Source: Ophioderma brevispina | Taxonomy: Eukaryota; Echinodermata; Ophiuroidea; Amphilepidida; Ophiodermatidae | Assembly (NCBI GenBank): GCA_023653785.1 | Contig: JAMKCH010035811.1 | Location: 1-64,000, forward strand | DNA: 64,000 bases | Direction of reading: 5' to 3' | Part shown: positions 49,701 through 59,509 of the stretch, one piece after another | How the letters are laid out: each line of letters starts with the position of its first letter | Numbering within the stretch: position 1 is the stretch's first letter | Translations under genes and position numbers: made by a program | The notes under the pieces: model-generated | Database searches by the model: none | What the model was told of the DNA's origin: nothing | What the model saw: the letters and a program-made list of their open reading frames with translations, nothing else

Positions 49701-51572
49701 CGGGTATAGACTATTAGTAACACTTAGGTGACAATTTACTTTGTTTTTAATGATCGCATACGACATACAGTTGATGATAAAAAGCGTAACATATTTCTCC
49801 AAACTGCTGCTTTAAACAAGAGAAATCTGGTGATAGGTACAGGGACTATTTGATTAACTGCCTCTTCGCCTTCTCGGTAATAAATACGTTCAATCAGTGC
49901 AAATTGATTGTGTTCGTCCCGATGTAACAATAACCGGAATACATTTGAGCCATGATTATTTTGTTGTATTTGGATTTCTACCACGGGAGATTTTTGAAAT
50001 AACAGAAAGAGGTTTTGATAGATACTGGTTTTATCTTGTGTTCCCCGAAGGCACCGCAGTTCATTCAAATTATTTCAGCGCGTTTAGGAATCATTGCCCA
50101 GTCAAATTATCGTAAATGTGCAATAGTACACATTTCATCTACTAGGATTTTGAAAATGTACATTCTCTTGCAATATAAATCACCAGTTGATTACGATAAG
50201 TAGAGAACACAAAAAAATGATTTATTGAGTCTTTAATGGCAATCATATCTACTTAAAAGGTTAGCCAGGTAGGTCACTATCCTAAGATGAATCCCTGACG
50301 AACTTCTTGACCTATTTCCATATTCTTACAGTTGCCCCCTGACTATGATACTCGAAGTATATGAAACCTGATTTTGCTTGCATGTGAGATTAGAAAATTG
50401 GTGCGGTGCTATGCACAATTTGCACATTCCCTGGTGTCTTTCACCAATTTTCTGGCCATTCTCAATTTATGTTGCACAGCTTGTAAAGGATTACAACTGC
50501 CTCATCACTGCTTTTCTTCAATAATTCTGCCAGTTGTATCACCCTGGTGCTTTTCTACCTCCATAAAGAAGAATATCTGAATCAACATCACAGTCTTGAT
50601 TTTCGAACTCCACTTGTGAATCGTTGTCAATTGAAAATACAACTTTTCACAAAATTCTTTCCATCGTATTTTTATTTTATTTTCCTCTGACAAGCTATAT
50701 GTGCTGTGCTTTGTTTGGGGTCAGAAGTTACGTAAGGTCATAGAGGTAAAAAAACAGTCACATTTTCCCAAAACCTTTTTTTTGTAAAATTGCATGCAAT
50801 AACTGTTGTTATTTAAAATGAGCTAGCCTCATGTCTAGTGGGGTGTGTTCTGTTTGGGTACAAGGTTTAATATTCGGTTATCGGATCATCAAAAATATTT
50901 AGTGGATAAAAAAAATTGGAAACAGGGTGAAATGGCAAATCTGAATAGTGACCAACCATTGCGATATCCAGGAAGATGACGGAATGTCATGGTGACCTGT
51001 CATATACGACCCACAAAAGGTCAATAACGCCAATTTGTGATCTTGCAAGGACAGAACCAGTTCTACTGGTTTGGTTTCTTTTTTGTTTCCAAGAACCAAA
51101 CATAATATGTTAAAAAAAAAAAAAAAAAAACTATCATTTTAAAAAAAATGCACATTAAAAATCTTCAATTAAAATACTCATCTCACATTCATTGAGCATT
51201 GTTTACTAAGCACGTGCTGCTTCTCACCTTGAACCCCATTTGGTATTTCTTGTCGGACAAGAGTACCGGGGCATTAGATTATGACGTTCGCATTAATATG
51301 AAACATTTCCCGTTGCCTTCAAGCGTATCGACAAACTATGTCATTGCAGGTGTTTCGCATATTTCCTGTTTTTTCTCAAACCTGTTAACATTATTACCTC
51401 TATGCTATAACCAAACGAGGAGGGACAGCGCAAGAACAGGGGTTTATGAATTCCCGCCAAAAGTGGCGACACTCCATAGCACAATGTAATTTTGATAAAC
51501 TTGAGGCCATGTACATATTTTTTTTGTTTCGGTAGTGCAGAAAAATGAACGATTCGACGTTCTTAAAGTATA
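46721..51572. other. Long stretch without recognised genes
   Basis: Only small repeat fragments are visible. A piece at about 47,360-47,460 (acggacttatcc ... gatattgtctta) matches 58,040-58,120. An A run lies at about 51,112-51,130. Open frames at 47,910-48,179, 49,117-49,368 and 49,897-50,115 are under 90 codons and resemble no family I know. A single host exon could be hidden here, but I cannot support one. Confidence 0.45.
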
Positions 51573-52113
51573 TTGGCACATTTTTTGAAGAGCGCCACAT
51601 TTTCAAAATTGATATTTTTGCACAGTTCTTGGTAATTGGTCTAGGAGGCAAACTAGACCTGCTAACGAGAATGCTAAAAAACGGTATTTATCACAAATAC
51701 GGCGATTTTTGTATTAGAATTGTGACCGCAAGATTGGACTTAACGGCAGAGCTGGAATTGCTCCGTTTATGTCGGCCATGATGAAATAGTGCCACCCGAG
51801 TTCGAGAAATAACCTCTAACTGACATGCCCGACTCTTAAACAACAACTAATTGATAAGCGTAGACACGTACCTGACGCTATTTCCCGCTATTTCCTTGGC
51901 AGGCCCTTTCCAGCGGCTTTGAATTTTATCTGGGGATCCCCCGATAATCATTATTCTAGTAACAAAATTCCTTCGTTTTGTGACACATGGACATTTTCGA
52001 TCTTAAAAAACCATTCCGGGTAAAGTTTTTACTAGCCAGTTACCAATGCAACCGTGTAAAAATCCTCCAATTTTTTGAAAAATTGGGGGCGCCCTTTCAC
52101 AAAAATGTGCTAA
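51573..52113. mobile_element. TA-flanked TIR element, 541 bp (copy 1)
   Basis: The left end ttggcacattttttgaagag continues gcgcc...attttcaaaatt. The right end is its imperfect reverse complement (aattttttgaaaaattgggg, then gcgcc and aaaatgtgctaa). TA precedes the left end (51,571-51,572) and follows the right end (52,114-52,115). The second copy at 57,005-57,549 has the same ends. No transposase is present. The TA target suggests a Tc1/mariner-type non-autonomous element. Confidence 0.7.
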
Positions 52114-52115
52114 TA

Positions 52116-53013
52116 GTGCTTTTAGGTCCAACCGCATAAACGAGTTTAAAACCGGTTATGCATTCGCATTGGTTCCTTGTACGCAGAATACTGGTAAACA
52201 TTCTATGTTGAACTGTTGACACTGGGTGTTCTATTTATTGATGTGGCGTTCCCTTACCGTAAGAGTACATAAAGTTCTTCTGCAAACGATGTACATTTAA
52301 GGGACATAGTGTAAGCTATTAAAAAGGTATATAGGTAAGAGATAGTACACTGTTTTACCAAATATATGTGCATCTTTGGATTGTTGTTGACGTGTTTCAT
52401 ATGTTTCACGGCTTACTTCTCTTCGTTCTTTATTTTCCTTTATTGTGGCGATACTTACGGAAAGACAACAAGGGAGTTTAAAATGATAGGAAGGAGATTT
52501 TTGGAGGATACAAATTTCTCTCAATTTGCACTTGTGATCGGTTGTATAGCATCTACCGAGATCGTTTCGAATGATCATGGGCTAACAAGTCAAAAGAAAC
52601 CCAAAACTATTTTTTGAACTTGCGGGTTATCGTAATCGTTATATAGACACATGCTTTTCATTTTCTGCCGTGTACGACAAAAAATACTAGTCATCATCTT
52701 ATACATAAAGACAGCATAATCGTCTTATTCACTTCAGATGTGATCTAATACATTTGATAAATATTTCCAAACCTTAAAAAAACGGGTTCAAAAAATTGGG
52801 ACACTTCTTTCTGAAAATGTACTATAATTTTGAAGAATCGAGCGACACAGCTGACGATCCTGACAAGTAATTTATTTCAAATGTATATTCGGAAAAAGAG
52901 ATTAAACCAAATTATTTTAATCGAAATGATTCATCCTCAGGTAATGAAAGGTGAAGAAAAAAGTGACGGATGACATACATTATTAAACAGTCAATATATA
53001 AAAACAGCGGATC
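52116..53013. other. No recognisable feature
   Basis: Non-coding. The open frame at 52,366-52,617 begins with a hydrophobic stretch, but nothing else supports a gene. Confidence 0.45.
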
Positions 53014-53021
53014 GTATCCAT

Positions 53022-54272
53022 CCCGGGGGGCCACTCAACTCTAATGATGTACACATGCGTGACAAAAAACGCGTGAAAAGGGGTGTTTTTAGTGTCTTGC
53101 GCGTCACGCGCGTCACGCGTTTAGGGTATCAAAAACGCCGATTTCATGAAAAAGGGTAATTTTTAAATTTGGCTCAAACGCGTTTAGGGTACATTTCTTT
53201 TATTGTGTTTTGTACCTACTATCGCTTAACTGTCGCTCCTATTCTTCCGCATAATCCTACAACTAACTTCATCCTGTGAAAATTTTGTTTGCTTGGTGAT
53301 ATGAACTTTTTGAACGTCCGTGAAGCACCAATGCCATGAGTACATCGAATCCTGAAAATACAAAGAACCTCCCAGGCACCTATCGCATCATACTCGCAGT
53401 TTATGTGTGTCGCTAGTATTGACAGTGTTATTAACGCTGCGCTGTAGCCAGGATCGTCAATGTAAGCGGTCACAATATGCATTTGAGACTCTTGCTGGTG
53501 ATCGTGCTTGTACACAAAACAGCTTTGACAGCATCAAAGTTTGTAAAGTGATGGAATGATAGACGTTCGGGCGGGCGTACGGGAGCAACGGAATACACCA
53601 TTTGTTAGCTTGCAATGTTGTTCATCTTTATTTACATAGATTGAAGTAGATGGACCACCTACACAAATCATTATAGCATAAGATAAAAAGGTATTTTAAT
53701 TCAATTTAGTTTCGGCGGGGCCTGCCATGATGAAACTAAGCTGCAAAATTCTGCACCATTATCTTATTTCATCAGGCATTTTAGTCCACGCCATGACCGC
53801 GTGTTTCGCGATGATTGTATAGCTTGTTATTTGATTAGGCCTATACTTGGGAACGATGCGTTGGATTGCAAAGCATCATGAACATGATGAACTCGTTACG
53901 AATCTAAATTCGATGTCAAAAATCAGCGGAAATCCCAAGAATGCTCTTTGACAACATACACGATCTTTTTGCAACCCCCAAATCAAAGCCTATTGTTGAC
54001 ATTCATGCAAAAACTTGTTTAGGGGGTCATATTTTAGACCATACTTGTTATGGGGTTGTAATTAGGACAAAACTTGTTTAGGGGGTAATTTTTTGGGGGA
54101 AGCGGTAAAAACTTGTTTAGGGGGTAAAATTTTTGGAGAAAGCGCGCTAAAAACTGTTTAGGGGGTAATTTTGCTCACAAAGAAAAACTTGTTTAGGGGG
54201 TGTTCGAAAAACAATTGGTCATAACAAATGGGTACAGCTTTCATATCTGAGGGCCCCCCCCCCCCCCCCGTG
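53022..54272. mobile_element. 1.25-kb non-autonomous DNA element with 8-bp target duplication
   Basis: gtatccat occurs immediately outside both ends (53,014-53,021 and 54,273-54,280). The ends are inverted: left cccggggggccactca, right tgaggg followed by a C run and gtg. The interior near both sides carries 'gtttaggg' motifs: two 'cgcgtttagggta' copies near 53,120-53,190 and a minisatellite at 54,010-54,205. The open frame at 53,219-53,515 (minus) is not recognisable as transposase. An exact 8-bp target fits hAT-type insertion, but the ends are not classical hAT. Confidence 0.72.
54010..54205. repeat. Minisatellite of 'aaaacttgtttagggggt' units
   Basis: Five units, each starting aaaactTgtttagggggt or a one-base variant, are spaced at irregular 33-56 bp intervals. 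Internal to the 1.25-kb element. Confidence 0.85.
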
Positions 54273-54280
54273 GTATCCAT

Positions 54281-55217
54281 AGTCCATAACAGTAGATATA
54301 TCCACAACGAATTAGGTTATTATATGTCCATGGAAGTGCTATTTGTGGCATCAAATTCTCCAACTTAATATATCTTTAGTCTTGAGGTAATATATGAGGT
54401 CTTTAGACACACAGCAGGGATCTTTGGGATGTCTCCCCTATGTAATGATGGAGTAATAATTAAAGCTGCGATTTACTGCCAATATACGGAACATAAGTGT
54501 GTCGAGTATTGCGAAAACTAATTCTCTATAAGGGTGTGTATTCTAGGACACGTAATTTGCTTAACTTGGAGTAAAAGGGGTGTGAACAATGGATAGCTAC
54601 GTCATGTAAATAAAATGCTTAAGAACAGTACCATGACACACAGCTGTATTTTTTATAGTGTAAGTAGGGCAAGACATTCGCAACCATGTGAGCAATATAC
54701 CAATTGATATAAACCTTATGCTGGATGCTGCAGTGTAAACACTTTCAAATCTAAAATCATATATTACACCTATGCAGTGCGATGAATTCGCCTCGAGAAT
54801 GAAATGAACACGGGGAATTTGGTGGGTTGTAATGCTATTTGTGTTTGCAACATCTAAGTTAATAACATAGGCACGACAGATAACCTGTGCTCCTGGGTAG
54901 AGTAGTTTATGTCTTTGACAAAAAAAGGGGCGTTCATTAGTGTCTTGGCTGATTGAGTATTTTACTAGAAGAAAATGAACAGAATTAGGAGCTTAGTAGC
55001 CCATAAGACGCCACAATACTTTAGCTTATAGCAAGAGCAACGTCCAACAATTGATACCGTCGTGTCACGTGATCCAACGGATGCGATGATTTAACGGCGC
55101 GCAAAAAAGGTCTGCTTTTTATGTAATGCTTTTTAAACTTGCACCATACATCGCTGTGCAAATGTCTAAATTACTCAGTTGAAATATAATTAAAACTTTA
55201 ACATACCTATTTGCGAT
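54281..55217. other. No recognisable feature
   Basis: AT-rich non-coding sequence with no recognised repeat or gene. Confidence 0.45.
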
Positions 55218-55221
55218 TTAA

Positions 55222-55822
55222 CCCTGTAGTTACTAAGGCCTTTTTGTAACACGGTTTACCAGGGGGGTACCACGGCTTTTACCAAGGGGGGGAGTTACCA
55301 CCCACTGCGAGAATTGGTTATAAACCACCCAATGCTTATAATTTTGATTACCAGTGGATCAGCTATGGTCCTCCTCTTTCATACCAAAATAAATACCAAC
55401 ATACCTAGTATGGCGTCACAATGACGTCCTCAGTCCGCGAGTCGGCAAAATTTGCATTTTCCCAGAAATAGGGCGAAAATCAATTTTGCGCTAAAAACGT
55501 AGGGATATAAGATTTCATGCGGTTTTCAGCTCTAGATAATGGCAAATGGCTAGTTTGGCATAACAATACGAGTTTTAGACCATACTGTGCATAATTTTTC
55601 AAAAATGCACATTAAAATATCCTTGGGTGCAACACCCCCCCCCCCCCAGTAGTACCTTTCGACGGCTACCCTAAACCCCCGGTGAAGGTGCTACCTCACA
55701 TTTTTCGCTAAAATGATCGGAAAGAGTGAGAGAACGATTACCTAGAAGGTTTTAACGCAAGCTTTTGACATTTAGCGCACCGGAGCGAAGCCCCCCCCCC
55801 CCCCCCTTGCGTACGACGAGGG
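55222..55822. mobile_element. piggyBac-like MITE, 601 bp
   Basis: TTAA at 55,218-55,221 and 55,823-55,826. The left end ccctgtagttactaagg and the right end ccttgcgtacgacgaggg form an imperfect inverted repeat starting CCCT. piggyBac elements insert at TTAA and begin CCC/CCCT. Related fragments lie at 35,938-36,450 (inverted) and 40,072-40,270. C runs lie near 55,627-55,640 and 55,790-55,806. No transposase. Confidence 0.7.
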
Positions 55823-55856
55823 TTAATATGGAGTACAAAATAAAAGGCAATTTTAA

Positions 55857-56069
55857 GAGGATGGCTCGATTTATAGTATATAAAGTTTTCATCTTGATAG
55901 AATGGCCTTTACCACAAAACCCGTTTGGCGACGATATTTCCCTTTGATGAGAGCTAAAAACTGTGATTTTGTAATTTGTTTAAATTGTTTTCAAACTCGT
56001 GGAAGAGATTTCAGTAAAAAAAAAAAGGTCTTTTCTTATGTCATTTTTTTTCCATGCCAGTATGTACCT
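55857..56069. mobile_element. Degraded TTAA MITE, composite
   Basis: TTAA at 55,853-55,856 and 56,070-56,073. The left part ('tataaagttttcatct', 'atggccttta', 'gatgagagct') matches the 30.9-kb MITE. The right part ('gttttcaaactcgtggaag', 'gtaccttt') matches 21,240-21,330 instead. This is either a chimeric element or a subfamily linking the two. Confidence 0.55.
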
Positions 56070-56079
56070 TTAAAGATAC

Positions 56080-57002
56080 ATTTTTGGCCTAATTATCACC
56101 AAAGGTCACATACCACTGTGTAAAAGAGTCATAGTGCCCCTGGCCGATGACCGCTTCCTTGACATGTGAGACAATAAAGGAATATAGGCGACCATTAGGT
56201 GTACATGCCAGGCAAGGAGTCCCGTTTGGATGTCCGACAACTGGGTGTGGCTTTAACCGAGTCCGATGTACACGCCGATCATTTTTGACATTTTATGAAT
56301 TGAATTGCTTGTCATGTGTTCATGAATGTTTAATTGTATTCTTTAATTCAGTGGACTAATTTCTTCGAGGCTTGAGTTAACCATCTTCAATAATGTTTGC
56401 AAAAAATCGACTTAAAGAATCGAAATATCTTCTGTTTAACAATGCTGAACACATCGTGTCAAGATAGTGACACAACATGCTTACATATGTTAGAATATAT
56501 GCAGATACTGAGTATAATCTAGAAGTTAATGGCATAATTTGTAATGAACGTACGAATGAGAAATTAATCAATAAGATCGCAACCAACTGAACTATTCCTT
56601 TGCACACGAATTTTTGGAATTAAGCTTGTGTACTAGACTGTGTTTTAAAGAGAACACTGGAACATTTGAAGAATAGTCGCGCCCTCAAGATTGATTTTTT
56701 TTTTTCAAAGTGATATTTTTGCATGGTTGTAAGCTTTTGAATACATTAGCCCTCACCTGGAATGATTAAGCCCAAAATCAGCGTGGTAGGGGTAAAAACA
56801 GGAATCATTTTATTAATTATGACATCCCGGCGAAAATAATTCACCAGACGACGCTCGAAATGGTGTTTAACACAAGAAAACACACGTTGGGTTGATTTCC
56901 CGGATGCACCTTGTTTGACCGGTCTGTAACATTTGGGTTTTTTTTCTTAGGAGATATGATATTCGTGCAATAGACACGTTTTCTTGATAATTTAAAACGC
57001 AA
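56080..57002. other. No recognisable feature
   Basis: Non-coding AT-rich sequence. Open frames at 56,147-56,359 and 56,841-57,143 have no recognisable domain; the latter runs into the next transposon copy. Confidence 0.45.
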
Positions 57003-57004
57003 TA

Positions 57005-57549
57005 ATGGCCACATTTTTTGAAGAGCGACCCCAATTTTCAAAAGTTTGATATTATTGCCCACAGTTACGTGGTAATTGTCTAGGAAACAAGTACCTGCGA
57101 ACGAGAATGCTAAGAAAGCGTATAAGAAATGCGTTTTTATCATAACATAAGCGATTTGTAATAGAATTGGGGGGGATCCCAGATTGGACTTAACGGCCAG
57201 AGCTGGAAATGCTTACGTTTAGGTCCTACATGATGAAATAGTGCCACCTCGAGACGATAACCTCTAACTTGACTAGCATGACAATAGAAAAACAACTAAT
57301 AGAGAGCGTAGACACGTACGTGGCGCTATTTTCCAGTTATTTCACATTGGAGGCCGTTTCCAGCGCTTGAATTAGTATCGGGGATCCCGATAATAATTAT
57401 GCTAATTACCAAAAATTCCTTCGTTTGTGACACACAGACATTTTCGCGCCATTCACAGGTTATAGTTTATAGCCAGTACCATATGCCAAACCCGTGTAAA
57501 AATCTCATTTTTTTTAAAAAATTGGGGGAGCTCTTCAAAAATGTGCTAA
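57005..57549. mobile_element. TA-flanked TIR element, 545 bp (copy 2)
   Basis: Same family as 51,573-52,113 and in the same orientation. Ends are atggccacattttttgaaga and tcttcaaaaatgtgctaa, flanked by TA at 57,003-57,004 and 57,550-57,551. The interior ('gattggacttaacgg', 'gatgaaatagtgccacc', 'cgtagacacgtac') is collinear with copy 1. Many small indels separate the copies. Confidence 0.72.
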
Positions 57550-57761
57550 TATGCTTTTAAGTACGATTAAATTTGAAAGTCAACCTACAAATTACCTGGA
57601 TTGTCTTAAGCGTCTGTATGAGTGCCACTTCTGTTTGGGTATTGTATTTTTATGTGTAAAATATATCTCTATTCTTCCAATGGCACTTGCATTAATTTGC
57701 GAAGCAAATTGAAGACATTCATATTTTGTGAAAATGTGCCTCGTCCACCCACTTTACTTAA

Positions 57762-58174
57762 AGGCACTACGTGATTGCTGAAATCATAAAATCAAAAAAA
57801 TCATCACAAATCAGATTTTGTTACAGTCGGAATAAGTACGGGTTACCCTAACATACCCTGCAAATGATTAGACAAGAGAACCAACCTAATAAGCACAATC
57901 GGGAGATATTCTAGTCAGTACTGTCCAACGGACACTTACTACAACACGTAAAGAAGAGGAGAGTCATATCTTGAAGACCGACGTTTTCTTCCTTTTCTGG
58001 CAATTCTTCACTTGGAAAAAGGAACTTATGAGAATTATACGGACTTATCCTGCGATTTTATGAATTTCATGCAAATTTCAAATATTTTGACTCTTTCGGG
58101 TAAATCACTGATAGTGTCTTTAATCAAAATTGAAATTTTGCTATTCAAGGAAAGTTCGGTTCTTCATTACCCCT
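57762..58174. mobile_element. TTAA-flanked MITE, 413 bp (T2/Kolobok-like)
   Basis: TTAA at 57,758-57,761 and 58,175-58,178. The left end is aggcactacgtgattgctg; the right end is cattacccct, inverted only in its first bases. The interior matches 25,926-26,287, and a piece matches 47,360-47,460. A 66-codon open frame covering its right part is not credible as a gene. Confidence 0.62.
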
Positions 58175-58527
58175 TTAAAAAAATTGGCCTGGAAAATCTG
58201 TTGATGTTTTGACATTTAGCTTGCCACACAGGCCCCTATACGTTGTCGACATCCAAGATCAGTTTATACATACCTTCCAATGGGCCAATTTGGTACACAA
58301 TTTTGTTTCTCACTATTAACTAAAAATCTTAATCGGATGTTTGGGTGCAAGGCTTTTACGCGATGGAGAAAACATCTTTTGAAAAATCGTAAATGAAACT
58401 GGTTGATGTAATAGAGAATAAGCGTAAATTTATAAATATGAACTGTTATTATTTTACATTACGTAGATTCTTCGGCATCACATGATAAAAAAGCACACTT
58501 TTGAAATGGAACTGGCAATCCAATTAA

Positions 58528-59067
58528 AGGGATTAGCAGAGATAATGCGAGAGAATCGACAAATGTGGAAATGCATTTTTTAAACTTATAAATCAGAGAT
58601 AAGTGTGTCAATTCCATATAACTGCTTTAATGTAGAAACAAACCACCAAATAGTGAAATAAATGAAGTATTTGAGGAAATTTTGTCATATCATCTCCCGC
58701 AAATAGACTTACAGCGACGGCGTCTCAAAATCTGCACTAAATAGCTGATTGTGGTTTACACCAGAAAAAAATAAACAAAGATCAATAATGTTTGTGTTTG
58801 AGGTCAAACTGTATTGATCATGGTGCACAATATCACGCTGAAAATCGTAGATATTCATTGGGAAAGGCTTTTTTGATAGCTTTTGATCTCAAGTCGGCAT
58901 TTTGATACGCACGTATAGAAATTACAGAATCAGATAAAAAGTACTGCCTTGTCTTTAATACACGGATTTCAAGCCAACCACTTGCAGTTTATGTTCGCAT
59001 ATCCATGCCAGTAAAAACAATGATTTGTTCGATATTTCGGGTTAGTTGCTAATCGCTGCTAATCCCT
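58528..59067. mobile_element. TTAA-flanked MITE, 540 bp, perfect 12-bp TIR
   Basis: Left TTAA (58,524-58,527) then agggattagcag. Right ctgctaatccct then TTAA (59,068-59,071). The inverted repeat is perfect through the TTAA (16 bp) and continues imperfectly (agat / tcg). Non-coding interior. Fits the T2/Kolobok-like TTAAAGG class. Confidence 0.82.
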
Positions 59068-59375
59068 TTAACAGTTTTGCGGGGATCTTTAATTTAATGC
59101 CGCATGCTATACACTGGTAAAATGATTCAATTTCACTTTCAATGATAGAGACATTCTAAAATTGGTTACCTTACAGCCAGCAGGTTTTTCAATTGACGCG
59201 GCTTTTAAAAGGAATATACATGAAAAAATAAGGTATTACAGGTCCACCCGCGTCGCCGGTAAGTTATAATGTAATGTGATCAAAGTTCACAGTGTATTGT
59301 CTAGTTATTCAGGGGTTGAATCCGTAGTTTTGAGGGTGGTTTTGGCCTTGGTCAATGGTCGACCCCGTAACAAAA

Positions 59376-59395
59376 TTGGGGCTCGACGTCCGGGA
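59376..59395 (+). other. Primer-binding site (tRNA-Pro-like)
   Basis: ttggggctcgacgtccggga lies just after a likely LTR end (gtaaca). It resembles the complement of the tRNA-Pro 3' end used by many retroelements but has about two extra bases in the middle. The first gag ATG is 115 bp downstream. Confidence 0.6.
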
Positions 59396-59509
59396 AATTA
59401 CACTGTAAAAAAATACAGTTAAACTAGTGAAAACAATTCTTGTTTGTGTGTTTAACTTTGAGATCGGTGCTTATACATTGTTATTTGTGACAGAAGTGTT
59501 TAATACAAG

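Noticed and set aside
49736..50115. Overlapping frames on both strands (110 and 72 codons)
   Set aside because: Each is the shadow of the other and neither resembles a known protein. No codon-use or context support.
53219..53515. 98-codon minus-strand frame inside the 1.25-kb element as possible transposase
   Set aside because: Too short and without recognisable catalytic or zinc-finger motifs.
54010..54205. TTTAGGG motifs as an interstitial telomere
   Set aside because: The heptamer is not tandem; units are 33-56 bp apart and lie inside a transposon-like element.
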